Assembly: GCF_002115825.1 (NCBI RefSeq)
Contig: NZ_JFJZ01000015.1
Location: 30,911-94,910, forward strand
Direction: 5' to 3'
DNA from: Thalassospira sp. MCCC 1A01428
Lineage (GTDB): Bacteria > Pseudomonadota > Alphaproteobacteria > Rhodospirillales > Thalassospiraceae
DNA length: 64,000 nt
Positions 25,268 to 35,136 of this stretch are shown piece after piece. The number at the start of each line of letters is the position of its first letter. Within the stretch, counting starts at the first letter, position 1. The notes beneath the pieces were generated by a model, which worked only from the letters and a program-made list of their open reading frames with translations, had not been told where the DNA came from and searched no databases. The position numbers and the translations under genes are program-made.

Positions 25268-26356
25268 ATGAGAAATAACAATAAACGTCCGCGCGGGCGG
25301 CCACAGCCTAATAAACGTCCTGTAAATCCGAAATTTCAAAATTTTGACAGTAACGGTCCGGACGGGCGCGTGCGCGGTAATGCCCAGCAAGTCTACGAGA
25401 AATATGTTTCGCTAGCTAAAGACTGCACGGATGATCCTGTTCTGGCGGAAAACTACTACCAGTATGCCGAACATTATTACCGTATTTTGCAGTCTGCGAT
25501 CGAATGGGAAAACCAGCGCCGCGAAGCGCAACCCCGTCCGGAACGCAATGAGCGGAACGACCGTAATAATAACGACCGCAACAACAATAACGATCGTAAT
25601 AACAACGATCGTCACAATAATGACCAGCGTGGCAATCGCCACAACAACACCGATAACCGGGCCGACGATACGCCGTCGCAAGACAGTGTAGCTGCCAGTG
25701 CGGGCAATGGTGCGCATAGTGCCGAAGGTGATGCTGGGAATGCTGCGGTACAAAACCAGCAGGATGACAGTGAACGTCGCAATGACGTTTCTGCCAATAC
25801 CCGCCAGGACGATGCAAAACCGGCACGGGCACCGCGCACGCCGCGGGCACGTACCCCGCGCCAGCCCAAGAAGGCAGATGTCGCCGCCCCTGCGGGCGAT
25901 GATGCGGCCCCCGTGGCCGCTGCCGAAAACACCGCGCCGAGCCCAGAAGCACCCGCTGCATCAACCGCTGTCGCAGTTGAAGCCCCGGTAGCAGAAAGTT
26001 CGGATGCCGGTGAAGAAGCTGCGCCAAAGCGTGCAACACGCGCGCGCCGGACGACAACGCCACGTGCGCCGCGTAAAACCGCCGCAAGTGCCAAATCCGA
26101 CGATGCCAGCAGCGACGAAGCCGCCGCTGTTGCAAAGCCGGCGGCAAGTGACGGTGATGCTCCGGCCGATGCCGTTGCCGATGGTGACGCCGATGCCGCT
26201 GGCGACGATAAAAAACCGCGCAAGCGTGCAGCGTCTACCACCCGGACCCGGGGGCGTCATCCTACGGCCCGCCGCGGTCGTAGCCGGGTTGGTTCGCGCG
26301 AAGATGGCGAAGAAGGTGGCGGCAACGACACCGAAACCGAAAAGGTTTCTGCCTGA
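25268..26356 (+). CDS. DUF4167 domain protein (RNA-binding-like, low-complexity)
   Basis: A 362-residue protein with the N-terminal DUF4167 domain typical of alphaproteobacteria: a basic start MRNNNKRPRGRP, then NAQQVYEKYVSLAKDCTDDPVLAENYYQYAEHYYRIL (about 40-78). The rest is low complexity: an Asn/Asp/Arg stretch (about 100-135), then Ala/Asp/Pro-rich and Arg/Lys-rich parts. The composition and the neighbours prfA/prmC suggest a role with RNA or ribosomes, but no function is established. I chose the ATG at 25268 since it is the first with the family opening; an in-frame upstream extension to 25145 has no similarity. A strong terminator follows. Confidence 0.87.
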   Translation: MRNNNKRPRGRPQPNKRPVNPKFQNFDSNGPDGRVRGNAQQVYEKYVSLAKDCTDDPVLAENYYQYAEHYYRILQSAIEWENQRREAQPRPERNERNDRNNNDRNNNNDRNNNDRHNNDQRGNRHNNTDNRADDTPSQDSVAASAGNGAHSAEGDAGNAAVQNQQDDSERRNDVSANTRQDDAKPARAPRTPRARTPRQPKKADVAAPAGDDAAPVAAAENTAPSPEAPAASTAVAVEAPVAESSDAGEEAAPKRATRARRTTTPRAPRKTAASAKSDDASSDEAAAVAKPAASDGDAPADAVADGDADAAGDDKKPRKRAASTTRTRGRHPTARRGRSRVGSREDGEEGGGNDTETEKVSA

Positions 26357-26390
26357 TTTATCAATCGGCGCTATTGCGTCAGGTTGTTCT

Positions 26391-26426
26391 AAAAAACCCC
26401 GGTCACGATGTGGCCGGGGTTTTTTG
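26391..26426 (+). terminator. Rho-independent terminator after the DUF4167 gene
   Basis: AAAAAACCCCGG pairs with CCGGGGTTTTTT around a 12-base loop with a long T-run. It ends the lysC-to-DUF4167 region. Confidence 0.9.
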
Positions 26427-26830
26427 TTTAAAACATGGCTCCATTAACCGGTTAAATCCATTCGATTGGTTTGTTTTCAGCGTGTTGACAAGCCGATAAA
26501 CAGTGTTTGTGCATTCCGTGTCGCTGTCGGTATAAGGAATACTCATACCGAGGTATGGGCGTGCGCGGTGCTGCTCCGGATTGCCGGGTTTGCAATGCGG
26601 GTTCATCTGTAAATGTGGGGACAGGGTAAATTCCACAGCCGGAACAGCGCAGCCAGTTATGGCTGGATGCGCGCGCTGTGAGTGGTGTGACGAACCGATG
26701 GGTGAGGCTGGGGAAGCCTGCCGATGTGTTATCGTTAGGAGCAGGCCGGGTATATTTGAATAAGGCGATGGTGATTTTGCCGGAACGGTACGAAACACCA
26801 TATAAAAACAGGACGATCGGGGAGGTTGCG
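26427..26830 (+). other. Intergenic region before the VirD4-like gene
   Basis: I see no confident gene in these 404 bases. An in-frame ATG at 26768 would extend the VirD4-like protein by 21 residues but has only a poor ribosome site. Short frames on the minus strand are likely chance. Confidence 0.45.
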
Positions 26831-28432
26831 ATGGGGCCAGCGGGCTTCAGGGTGATACTGGTTTTGCTACTTGGGCTTGGCGCGCTGGTGGTGGTGATTG
26901 GCATGATCGCGCGCGATAATGCCCTTGTGCTGGCAGGCATGATATGTGGCGTGATTCCTATGGTCGTGCGGCTGTTTGTATTGTTGCTGGCTCCTTTTTT
27001 CAAGGATCGCCCGTTATTGCCCGACGCATCAGCTAACAATGCCCCCTCGCAGGAGCCGGTGATAACAGAAGCACAAGGCCATTGGGCCGACGAAGAAACC
27101 CTGCAACAGGCCGGGGTACTGGAACCGGACCCGCAGATTTATCTTGCCCGTTTAAAGGATGGTCCAGGTTTGATCGGGTTGCAGGCCTGTCGCCGGTTAA
27201 TGACGTTTTGTAACGCATCGCTTGATTTTTACCAAAGTAGCGTTATTCCCAATGCCCTGACCACGCGGGATAATTTGCTGGTATTTGAAGAAAACGGTTT
27301 GGTATGCAAGGCCGTTCGCGATCGTCGGGCGCAACTGGGACAGAAGTTGATTGTGCTGGACCCGTTTGGCCAGTCCGGCAGCACGCCGGACCATTTTAAC
27401 CCGCTTGATTTTATGCGCCCGGATGGCGAAGGCATGGTTTCCGACGCCGGTATGATTGCGGAATTGTTGCTGGCTCCGCAATTTATTCGTGACCTCGACC
27501 CGCAAGATGCAAGGGTGGCACGGGTATTATTGCAGGGGCTAATTATACATACCCAGCGCCACAGCAATGCCACGTCGCGCAATTTAAACGAAATGCGTCG
27601 CAGCCTGACATTGCCGTCACATCGGTTTTACCCCTTGCTGGGCGAATTGATCGATATCGACGCCACCGAAGGGCGTATTTCCGACATTGCCTTGTCGATT
27701 ATGGATATGTCAGATGATCGTCGCGATGCGATCCTTGATGCGTGCCGCAAGGCAACAGCCGTGTTTGAAATATCGGCAATTGAGAGTTCCTGCAACACCA
27801 CCAGCTTTACACTTGAAGACATTACCTTGCGCGGGGTTTCAATTTTTGTGATTGGCAGCCCCCCCGAAGGATATGACGAGCCATTGGTGACATGGGCGCG
27901 GGTGGTACTGGGATGTTTGCTGTCACTGGTTTCAGGGCGAGAGCCGGGGCGGCAAACCTCGTCTTTTCTGGTGATGCTAGACAGGGTTGAAGCCCTGGGG
28001 CGGCTGGTGCAGCTTGAACGATTGCTGGGCGGTGGCGGCGGGAATGGCAATACCGGTTTAACATTGTGGCCATCATTTACCGGGGTTAGTGCGGTTATGG
28101 ATGTATGCCATAACTGGGAAAATGTGGTGGGCCGCAGCGATGTTGTGCAAATATTTGGTCAGGACGGGGCGTTCGACCTGGACTGGGCCGCTGGTTTAAC
28201 CGCCATGTCACGGTTTGCCGACACCGGCAACCGTACCGGCAACAGCGACGTGCCAGTACATTTGCGCGCCAAAGATAAACAGGCCATGTTGAAATCGGTT
28301 GAAGTGGCAAGGTTGCCGGAAACAGAACAATTGCTGTTTTGTAAAGGGTTGCCCCCTATTCGGGCCATGCGCTTGCATTGGGCGAACGACGATGTGTTCA
28401 GGCGTCTGGCAACGCGCCCGCCAACTTTTTAG
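26831..28432 (+). CDS. VirD4/TraG-family coupling-protein homologue with lost ATPase motifs (pseudoenzyme)
   Basis: A 533-residue protein whose whole length aligns by eye with the TraG/VirD4 conjugative coupling family: two N-terminal membrane helices (about 7-27 and 33-54), the block SSVIPNAL (136-143), LIVLDPFG and FNPLDF (173-194), DPQDARVARVLLQGLIIHT, a SIFVIGSPPEGY-type segment and the late VVQIFGQDG motif. However, the P-loop position (about 128-135) reads NASLDFYQ, with no Gly-rich Lys motif, and Walker B is VMLDRVEALGRL with Arg385 where family members have Glu. So it cannot hydrolyse ATP in the usual way. No relaxase or other secretion genes are nearby. The ATG at 26831 has GGGGAGG six bases upstream. 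Confidence 0.8.
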   Translation: MGPAGFRVILVLLLGLGALVVVIGMIARDNALVLAGMICGVIPMVVRLFVLLLAPFFKDRPLLPDASANNAPSQEPVITEAQGHWADEETLQQAGVLEPDPQIYLARLKDGPGLIGLQACRRLMTFCNASLDFYQSSVIPNALTTRDNLLVFEENGLVCKAVRDRRAQLGQKLIVLDPFGQSGSTPDHFNPLDFMRPDGEGMVSDAGMIAELLLAPQFIRDLDPQDARVARVLLQGLIIHTQRHSNATSRNLNEMRRSLTLPSHRFYPLLGELIDIDATEGRISDIALSIMDMSDDRRDAILDACRKATAVFEISAIESSCNTTSFTLEDITLRGVSIFVIGSPPEGYDEPLVTWARVVLGCLLSLVSGREPGRQTSSFLVMLDRVEALGRLVQLERLLGGGGGNGNTGLTLWPSFTGVSAVMDVCHNWENVVGRSDVVQIFGQDGAFDLDWAAGLTAMSRFADTGNRTGNSDVPVHLRAKDKQAMLKSVEVARLPETEQLLFCKGLPPIRAMRLHWANDDVFRRLATRPPTF

Positions 28433-28443
28433 GCTGGCGGGCG
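28415..28443. other. Hairpin at the end of the VirD4-like gene
   Basis: CGCCCGCCA pairs with TGGCGGGCG across a 12-base loop spanning the stop codon. There is no T-run on either side, so it is a weak candidate for ending transcription from either convergent gene. Confidence 0.4.
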
Positions 28444-28528
28444 ATATTTGCTTTGGCCGTTAAAATCGGGCGTCCCCGGTTTTGATTAGCTGTTTTTGAT
28501 TATGGCGATTTGCCCGTAACAGGCGAGG

Positions 28529-29296
28529 TTAACCCACCGTGATGCTGTCGCCAGCCTTAAGGATGCCGCTGCTGGTTGCTTCCAGATAGACCCCCATTAA
28601 CAGGTGGTTCATGCCTTTGCGCAGCAATAACGGCACATTAATGTCGGATTGTGCGGTTTCGGGGTTAATGCTGGTGGCTTTGCAGCGGGTAATGGGGTGG
28701 ATCATGCGAAATGAAACATCGCCAATGGTGATGGTTTGATTTTCGGCCCATTCCAGTTCGGACCATGCCGGCAGGCCATCGACCAGAAAGTTGCCGCGAA
28801 AGCGCATTGGATCCACATGCTGGCTGGCAATTCGGTCGCCAAAATCCTTAATCGAGTCGCGGTTAAGCAGTGAAATATAGGGGGCTTCCTTATCGCCAAA
28901 ATGCGTATCGGGCACCGACATGATTTTAGGGCTGCCTGCAATATCATTTTTTAAAAAGGCACTCAGGAAATCCTCGATCACGGTGCGGCCCATTGCATTT
29001 TCAAGGTTGCCTTTGCAAATGGTGCGGCCATTGCGCGAAATGGCAAGGGTGGTGGTGGCATCGTCATATTCAATGCCAAGTTCGGCTAATTTGGGCGTGT
29101 TGACCAGTTGCAGGAAATTGCTTTTGCGCGCCCAGCCATCCAGCCCGCCCTGACCAAGTGATGTACTGGTTGCCAGAACATAGCGACGGTCATCTGCCAG
29201 CATGTGGTGTGCATCAATTGTTGCTGATGCCATTTCGACGCCGCGAAGCCCTTTGACCGGATAGCGCATGATTGCGCCAAGTTCACCGTTTGCCAT
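28529..29296 (-). CDS. MOSC domain protein
   Basis: A 255-residue protein with an N-terminal MOSC beta-barrel (MRYPVKGLRGVEM) and a C-terminal MOSC domain. The conserved cysteine of the family lies in HPITRCKATSINPETAQSD, which in mARC and YcbX proteins binds molybdenum cofactor. It therefore may be a molybdenum-dependent N-hydroxylated-base reductase with a partner ferredoxin, but I could not see a ferredoxin domain in this gene, so a YcbX-like activity would need a separate electron donor. The ATG at 29296 has AGGAAACAGG upstream. Confidence 0.87.
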   Translation of the reverse strand: MANGELGAIMRYPVKGLRGVEMASATIDAHHMLADDRRYVLATSTSLGQGGLDGWARKSNFLQLVNTPKLAELGIEYDDATTTLAISRNGRTICKGNLENAMGRTVIEDFLSAFLKNDIAGSPKIMSVPDTHFGDKEAPYISLLNRDSIKDFGDRIASQHVDPMRFRGNFLVDGLPAWSELEWAENQTITIGDVSFRMIHPITRCKATSINPETAQSDINVPLLLRKGMNHLLMGVYLEATSSGILKAGDSITVG

Positions 29297-29736
29297 TCTA
29301 ATTTGCCTGTTTCCTGTGGCGAGCAGTTATTTTTAAGCTGCCCGTTTTTCTTTTGACAGGGTGACGTTAATGACTGTGCAGGCGAACGGCAAGCGCGCAA
29401 TTGTCCTGATTTTTGACAGGGACAATTTAAAAGAAGGTCGTTTTGGCCGCGCTGAAAACATCGGTGGATGTGGCGGTGCCTGTGATAGAATAAAGAAGTG
29501 TTTCAAATGGATGCACCGGTTTTGCGAAGGGTTCCTGATTTGGCAATTTTTGCCAGATGAAAAACCTTGTACGATTGGGCAGTCAGGTACTTGCGCGCTG
29601 CAAGGCTTGAGACATATCAAGGATGTTCACCTGCTGTTCCTTTATGGTAATGGCAGGATGGATGCCCATCTATGGTGACGGATGCTTCAAAGAAGGTTCG
29701 TCTGAAGGCCCCTGTTGGCTCAAGGAGTGACAGATA
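29297..29736 (+). other. Intergenic region upstream of clpB
   Basis: No gene is supported in these 440 bases. CTTG elements near 29590 and 29606 could be part of a heat-shock promoter, but no match to a complete sigma-32 site was convincing. Confidence 0.4.
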
Positions 29737-32331
29737 ATGGAATTTGAGAAATTTACCGACCGGTCCAAAGGATTTTTGCAATCGGCGCAAACTTTGGCCT
29801 TGCGCGAAAATCATCAGCAATTTGTGCCGGTTCACCTGCTTAAAGTGTTGCTTGATGATACGGAAGGCCTTGCGGCCAACCTGATCAAGGCGCAGGGCGG
29901 GGACCCTAAACTTGCCCTGCAACGCACCGAACAGGAACTGGCGAAGCTGCCCAAAGTGACCGGTGCCAATGGCCAGGTTTACCTGTCGAGCGAGTTTGCC
30001 CGCCTGATTGATGAAGCCCAGAAAATTGCCCAGAAAGCCGGTGACAGTTATGTCACATCGGAACGCTTGTTGCTGGCCTTAACCCTGGATACCAAATCGG
30101 TAACCGGTAAGGTTCTGGCAGATGCCGGGGTAACGGCACAGGGACTTAACACCGTTATCAATGATCTACGCAAAGGCCGCACTGCGGACAGTTCAGGGGC
30201 GGAAAGCCAGTATGATGCCCTTAAAAAATATGCACGCGACCTGACAGAAGCCGCCCGCGAGGGCAAACTGGACCCGGTGATTGGCCGGGACGAAGAAATT
30301 CGCCGGGCCATTCAGGTTTTGTCGCGGCGGACCAAAAATAACCCGGTTCTGATCGGTGAACCCGGTGTTGGTAAAACAGCCATCGCCGAAGGCCTTGCCT
30401 TGCGCATTGTGAAGGGTGACGTTCCTGAAACCCTGAAAACCAAAAAGCTGCTGTCGCTTGATCTAGGGGCGTTGATTGCCGGGGCCAAGTTTCGCGGTGA
30501 ATTTGAAGAACGGTTGAAAGCGGTTTTGTCCGAAATCGAAGCCGAAGCCGGACAGGTGATTTTGTTTATCGACGAGTTGCACACCCTGGTCGGGGCGGGC
30601 AAGTCGGAAGGGTCGATGGATGCATCGAACCTGTTAAAACCGATGCTGGCACGGGGCGAATTGCACTGTGTGGGCGCCACCACGCTAGATGAATACCGTA
30701 AATATATTGAAAAGGACGCGGCCCTTGCCCGCCGTTTCCAGCCGGTATTTGTCAGCGAGCCGACTGTCGAAGACACGGTATCGATCTTGCGCGGGATCAA
30801 GGATAAATACGAACTGCATCATGGCGTGCGTATTGCCGATGCGGCCCTTGTGGCGGCAGCAACCTTGTCAAACCGCTATATCACCGACCGGTTTTTGCCC
30901 GATAAAGCCATCGATTTGATGGATGAATCGGCGTCGCGCCTGCGGATGGAACTGGATTCCAAGCCCGAGGAAATCGACGAGCTTGACCGCCGGATCATTC
31001 AGTTGAAAATTGAACGCGAAGCGCTGAAAAAAGAGGAAGACCACGCGTCAAAAGACCGGCTGGGCCGTTTGGACAAGGAACTGTCCGAACTTGAAGATAA
31101 GTCTGCGACACTTACGGCAAAGTGGGAATCGCAGAAAAGCGAACTTGCGGCATCGACGCATATCAAGGAACAGCTTGACCAGGCGCGCGGCGAGCTGGAG
31201 CGCGCCATGCGTGACGGCTTGCTGGAGCGGGCCGGGCAGTTGCAGTATCAGGAAATTCCTGCCCTTGAACGATTGCTGGCCAAGGCAGAGGATGATCCTA
31301 CCCACGGTATGAAAGACGAGGCCGTTACCGAAAAGCATATTGCATCGGTGGTGTCGCGCTGGACTGGTATTCCGGTTGATAAAATGCTGGAAGGCGAGCG
31401 TGAAAAGCTGCTTGATATGGAAAATGTCCTGCGCAAGCGCGTGGTGGGGCAGGACGATGCCGTCCGGTCCATTTCCAATGCGGTGCGTCGGGCCCGGGCC
31501 GGGTTGCAGGACCCGAACCGTCCGATTGGGTCGTTCCTGTTTTTAGGTCCGACCGGGGTTGGTAAAACCGAACTGACAAAGGCTTTGGCACAGTTCCTGT
31601 TTGACGATGAACAGGCCATGGTGCGCATTGATATGTCGGAATTCATGGAAAAACATGCGGTGGCCCGTTTGATTGGCGCGCCTCCGGGCTATGTTGGTTA
31701 TGAAGAAGGCGGTTCTTTAACCGAAGCTGTGCGTCGCCGCCCGTATCAGGTGGTGCTGTTTGACGAAGTTGAAAAAGCCCATCCTGATGTGTTTAACGTG
31801 CTGCTTCAGGTGCTTGACGAAGGACGGTTGACCGACGGGCAGGGCCGCACAGTGGATTTCCGTAATACGCTGATTATTCTGACATCCAACCTGGGGTCCG
31901 AAATTCTGGCGGCACAGGGGGAAGGTCATGATAGCGGCGAAGTGCGCAGCCAGGTCATGGAAGTGGTTCGGGCGTCGTTCCGGCCGGAATTTTTGAACCG
32001 TCTGGACGAAGTCCTGTTGTTCCATCGTCTGGAGCGCGCCCAGATGGATCATATCGTTGATATTCAGCTGGGCCGTTTGGAAAAGCTGTTGGCCGATCGC
32101 AAGATCACGCTGAAGCTGGACGATTTTGCCAAAAGCTGGCTGGCGGACAAGGGGTATGACCCGGCTTATGGTGCCCGCCCGCTTAAACGTGTGTTCCAGC
32201 GGTATTTGCAGAACCCACTGGCCATGCAAATTCTGGAAGGCGTGGTGCATGACGGGGCAACGGTGCCGGTTTCGGCCGAGGCCGGTGTCTTGTTGCTAAA
32301 TGGCAAGAAAGTTGAACTTGCTGACGGATAA
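29737..32331 (+). CDS. clpB: ATP-dependent disaggregase ClpB
   Basis: An 864-residue Hsp104-type chaperone. It has an N-terminal double-Clp domain (about 1-150), a first AAA domain with Walker [14 protein letters not shown] (about 205-217) and Walker [20 protein letters not shown], a middle coiled-coil domain of the ClpB type (about 405-525), and a second AAA domain with [14 protein letters not shown] (about 605-618) and [13 protein letters not shown]. The coiled-coil insertion separates ClpB from ClpA and ClpC. It disaggregates proteins with DnaK during stress. AAGGAG lies ten bases before the ATG. In alphaproteobacteria it commonly follows prfA/prmC/DUF4167, as here apart from two inserted genes. 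Confidence 0.98.
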   Translation: MEFEKFTDRSKGFLQSAQTLALRENHQQFVPVHLLKVLLDDTEGLAANLIKAQGGDPKLALQRTEQELAKLPKVTGANGQVYLSSEFARLIDEAQKIAQKAGDSYVTSERLLLALTLDTKSVTGKVLADAGVTAQGLNTVINDLRKGRTADSSGAESQYDALKKYARDLTEAAREGKLDPVIGRDEEIRRAIQVLSRRTKNNPVLIGEPGVGKTAIAEGLALRIVKGDVPETLKTKKLLSLDLGALIAGAKFRGEFEERLKAVLSEIEAEAGQVILFIDELHTLVGAGKSEGSMDASNLLKPMLARGELHCVGATTLDEYRKYIEKDAALARRFQPVFVSEPTVEDTVSILRGIKDKYELHHGVRIADAALVAAATLSNRYITDRFLPDKAIDLMDESASRLRMELDSKPEEIDELDRRIIQLKIEREALKKEEDHASKDRLGRLDKELSELEDKSATLTAKWESQKSELAASTHIKEQLDQARGELERAMRDGLLERAGQLQYQEIPALERLLAKAEDDPTHGMKDEAVTEKHIASVVSRWTGIPVDKMLEGEREKLLDMENVLRKRVVGQDDAVRSISNAVRRARAGLQDPNRPIGSFLFLGPTGVGKTELTKALAQFLFDDEQAMVRIDMSEFMEKHAVARLIGAPPGYVGYEEGGSLTEAVRRRPYQVVLFDEVEKAHPDVFNVLLQVLDEGRLTDGQGRTVDFRNTLIILTSNLGSEILAAQGEGHDSGEVRSQVMEVVRASFRPEFLNRLDEVLLFHRLERAQMDHIVDIQLGRLEKLLADRKITLKLDDFAKSWLADKGYDPAYGARPLKRVFQRYLQNPLAMQILEGVVHDGATVPVSAEAGVLLLNGKKVELADG

Positions 32332-32360
32332 GCCGCAGTTTTGGCCAGCCTGACTGTTTT

Positions 32361-32397
32361 AAACCCCCGGTATCGGATGATGCCGGGGGTTTATTTT
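32361..32397 (+). terminator. Rho-independent terminator after clpB
   Basis: AAACCCCCGG pairs with CCGGGGGTTT across a 12-base loop, followed by ATTTTAC, 30 bases after the clpB stop. Confidence 0.8.
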
Positions 32398-32470
32398 ACA
32401 AACATAATTTGGCCGTGATGATTTATCACATACAATGGATGTTTCATTTTCATTGGTCGGGGAACCTTGA

Positions 32471-33301
32471 ATGACCTTGTTGTCGCGTAAAATTGCCTGT
32501 GTTGCGGGTGCTGCCATTTTAACTGGCGGCGTTGTTTTAACTGCTGTTCCTGCCCAGGCGGAAAATTCGTTTTTCAGTTCGGCCAAAAAGGCGCTGGGCG
32601 ATGTGATGAACAACCAGTCCTCGTCAGGCGATACAACGTCTTCGTCGGCGTCATCTGGGACCACAACAGGTACGAACAGCGCAGTGTCGTCGTTGTCGCA
32701 AGGGATGGTCGATGATGGTTTGCGCCAGGCCCTTGATAAAGGCATTGGTGCTGTAACCGCGATGTTAGGCGCCAAGGATGGTTTTAATACGGACCCGGTG
32801 GCGCACATTCCGCTGCCTGATACGGTGAAGCGGGCACAATCGTTGTTAAACAAGGCCGGAATGGGCAGTTACGGCGATGAAATTGAATTGCGCATGAACC
32901 GTGCCGCTGAAAGTGCGATGGATAACGCCGGTGATATTCTGGTTGATGCCGTCAAAAAAATGACTGTTGCCGATGCCAAGGCCATTTTGCAAGGACCGGA
33001 CGATGCGGCAACGGCCTATTTGCAAAAGGTTTCCGGTACCAGAATTGCCAATGACATGCGCCCGGTGATGAATGACGCCCTTTCCGATACTGGCGCGTTG
33101 CAGCTTTACGATCAGATGCTGGGGCAATATGACAAATTGCCAATGATGCCTGATGTGAAAACATCCCTTACCGATTATGCCACCGATGCCGCTATGAAAG
33201 GCCTGTTTCATTATCTGGCAGTACAGGAAGGCGAGATCCGCAATAATCCGGGTCAATGGACGACCGATGTGCTGAAGAAGGTTTTCTCGGCAGCGCAATA
33301 A
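32471..33301 (+). CDS. DUF4197 family exported protein
   Basis: A 276-residue protein with a signal peptide (RKIACVAGAAILTGGVVLTAVPAQAE) followed by a Ser/Thr-rich linker (about 45-75) and the DUF4197 domain: LSQGMVDDGLRQALDKGIGAV, IPLPDTVKRAQSLLNKAGMG and MNRAAESAMDNAGDILVDAVKKMTVADAKAIL are the conserved blocks of the family, continuing to DMRPVMNDALSDTGALQLYDQM. The family is found in the envelope of many proteobacteria but has no known function. The gene has its own start at 32471 after a GGGGAACC site, just past the clpB terminator. Confidence 0.9.
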   Translation: MTLLSRKIACVAGAAILTGGVVLTAVPAQAENSFFSSAKKALGDVMNNQSSSGDTTSSSASSGTTTGTNSAVSSLSQGMVDDGLRQALDKGIGAVTAMLGAKDGFNTDPVAHIPLPDTVKRAQSLLNKAGMGSYGDEIELRMNRAAESAMDNAGDILVDAVKKMTVADAKAILQGPDDAATAYLQKVSGTRIANDMRPVMNDALSDTGALQLYDQMLGQYDKLPMMPDVKTSLTDYATDAAMKGLFHYLAVQEGEIRNNPGQWTTDVLKKVFSAAQ

Positions 33302-33329
33302 ATTTCAGCATCAATTTATATAAGCGAAG

Positions 33330-33372
33330 AAAAAAATGGCGGCCTTGCGTCTGTTTGGCGGACGCAGGGCCG
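33330..33372 (-). terminator. Terminator of the minus-strand P-loop kinase gene
   Basis: Read on the minus strand, a stem of CGGCCCTGCGTC with GACGCAAGGCCG and a 9-base loop ends in GCCATTTTTTTC, directly after the stop at 33378. Confidence 0.75.
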
Positions 33373-33377
33373 TTGGC

Positions 33378-33791
33378 CTATTTGCGGGGTAGTTTTTCCC
33401 AACGATTGCGCATGGCGGTTAAACCGCGTTCCGGGACATCGTGGATGGATTTAAATTGACCCTGGCATTCAATGATTTGAACCGGAATTATGCTTTCTGC
33501 TGCCATATCAAAGTAGGGTTGCATTTCCCAAATCTGGCTGAAAGTATTGGACACAACCACACTGCGCCCGTTTTCCAGGTGAGTGCGGGTTTCGCGTTCG
33601 CACCGCGCATGGACATCGGCCAGTTTTGCAGGTGAAAACCGGTATTTTCCGGTGCCATCAACCATAAACATATCGGCTTCAAGGTGAATTAGATCGCCGT
33701 TTTGGCACAATTGTTGTGCGAGCGTTGATTTACCCGACCCCGGCAGGCCCCGGATTAGCAATAAATACTGTTCGGTGTTCGGGGACGTCAT
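33378..33791 (-). CDS. Small P-loop (AAA-type) kinase-like protein
   Basis: A 137-residue protein with a Walker A motif RGLPGSGKSTLAQQL (about 13-27) near the start, followed by HLEADMFMVDGTGKYRFSP and the SVVVSNTFSQIWEMQPY block, then the basic tail RGLTAMRNRWEKL. This layout matches small AAA/NEDD4BP2-like P-loop kinases, which resemble polynucleotide or zeta-toxin-like kinases. It does not match any named gene I know, and the substrate is unknown. The ATG at 33791 was chosen; an in-frame TTG at 33833 would add 14 residues. Confidence 0.8.
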   Translation of the reverse strand: MTSPNTEQYLLLIRGLPGSGKSTLAQQLCQNGDLIHLEADMFMVDGTGKYRFSPAKLADVHARCERETRTHLENGRSVVVSNTFSQIWEMQPYFDMAAESIIPVQIIECQGQFKSIHDVPERGLTAMRNRWEKLPRK

Positions 33792-33961
33792 AGCGTTAAG
33801 ATCCAAACTGTTTAGCGAAAGGGTAATACGCAATTTCGCAGATTACCCAATATCACACCAGCCTAACCTTATGAGGCGTAATGCGTGTGCTACCGTTACC
33901 GTTACCGTGCAACGATGTTTGGGGGCCGGTGCGGATGGTTTGGATTTGGCGACAGGCCGGG

Positions 33962-34888
33962 TTAATTTCCCAAATCCTGTGTGGGTGATTGCGAGGCAAG
34001 CTCTACCACCAGCGGGGACCCAACGGATTTAAGATATTGTACCAGAAGGGTCGGCATTAAATCCTGCCGGTGTAAATTGCGGATGGTTTGATTGAATTGT
34101 TCCGCCAGTGCAACGCAGGGGCTTTGCTGTGAAAAAAGGGCATAAAGGGCTTCGCCAGCCACCTTGACCCGACTGAATGACAGGTCGGGATATAGATGCT
34201 GACGCAACATATCCCGGGCAACGGCGTCACTTGTTAATAAATAATCTGCCCGCCCGGCATCAAGCATTCGCAAGCCAACCTCGATTTCGGGGATTTCGTC
34301 GACTGTCAGGATGTTTTTGGCAATGGCCTGATCCACTTCAGGTCCATGGCTGTCCCCCCGGCGCAAAAGCCCCTTCTGGCGTCGTAAATCATTAAGTGTG
34401 GGTTCGTCAAAACGGGGGTGGCTGTCATGGATAACAACAATGCGTTCATAGCCAATGGGAGCATCACTATATGTTGCCCAGGCAAGGCGGTCCGGCGTGC
34501 GGTAGGCCGCAGCAATGAAATCGATCGATCCGTCCTGTGCTTCTCGTAACAGGCGGGCCCATGGCATTTGTACCAGTGTGACATCAACCTTCATTTGATT
34601 AAAGGCACGCTTTGCGACTTCAACCGATGCACCTTTTACAAGGCCATTTGCATCCTGATAGGAAAATGGCGGATAATAGCTGTATCCAACGTTGATGTTA
34701 CGGCAAACCTGCTGCGCATAAGACGTAGCAGGCCACATCAGCGAGCCTGCGCAAGCGACAATGATCAGAAACGTGCGTGTGATCGGAATGAAACGATAAA
34801 CCGGCAGGGCATAACAAAGCCTGGGCAGGAGCAAAACGGCTGCCTGAATTTGAAAAAGAAATTCCGGGTGGTTCCGTTTGTTTTTCAT
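33962..34888 (-). CDS. Amino-acid type solute-binding protein (SBP_bac_3)
   Basis: A 308-residue exported ligand-binding protein. The N-terminus is long and has a hydrophobic segment (about 36-56) ending in ATSYAQQ, and the mature part has the bacterial solute-binding family 3 fold: INVGYSYYPPFSYQDANGLVKGASVEV, GSIDFIAAAYRTPDRLAWATYS and the SDAVARDM block. No permease or ATPase gene is next to it, so the partner is unknown, or the protein may act as a sensor domain homologue. The start at 34888 lacks a strong ribosome site, and a downstream start giving a shorter signal is possible. Confidence 0.85.
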   Translation of the reverse strand: MKNKRNHPEFLFQIQAAVLLLPRLCYALPVYRFIPITRTFLIIVACAGSLMWPATSYAQQVCRNINVGYSYYPPFSYQDANGLVKGASVEVAKRAFNQMKVDVTLVQMPWARLLREAQDGSIDFIAAAYRTPDRLAWATYSDAPIGYERIVVIHDSHPRFDEPTLNDLRRQKGLLRRGDSHGPEVDQAIAKNILTVDEIPEIEVGLRMLDAGRADYLLTSDAVARDMLRQHLYPDLSFSRVKVAGEALYALFSQQSPCVALAEQFNQTIRNLHRQDLMPTLLVQYLKSVGSPLVVELASQSPTQDLGN

Positions 34889-35091
34889 TCACTCACTATG
34901 ACGGATTTATTGCGCGATTACAATCTGGGCGATGGTTTGACCTTGTTTATAATCCGTTTGGTGGTGACGGTGGATGGTTGATTTTGTATAAAAAGCGCGA
35001 ATGCCTTGCAGTCGACACAACCCGATATGCACCGGGGTAACGGCCAAAATCATGCTAAATAAAAGCTGGCCGGAAAGGAATTGCGCGAGGA

Positions 35092-35124
35092 ATCCCCTCG
35101 CCGGAATAAACCGGGCGAGGGGAT
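35092..35124 (-). terminator. Hairpin after the acyl-CoA ligase gene
   Basis: ATCCCCTCGCC pairs with GGGCGAGGGGAT at 35092-35124 around an inner loop, a few bases beyond the ligase stop at 35137. The T-run on the minus strand is weak. Confidence 0.5.
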
Positions 35125-35136
35125 GATAAGCCGCAA

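Noticed and set aside
25412..26260. Several frames opposite the DUF4167 gene
   Set aside because: They are complements of the Asn/Arg/Ala-rich repeats and show no family features.
29590..29635. Possible sigma-32 promoter of clpB (CTTG elements near 29590 and 29606)
   Set aside because: The spacing and -10 part do not match a heat-shock consensus closely enough.
29361..29678. 105-residue frame upstream of clpB
   Set aside because: No ribosome site and no family resemblance; more likely part of the clpB leader.
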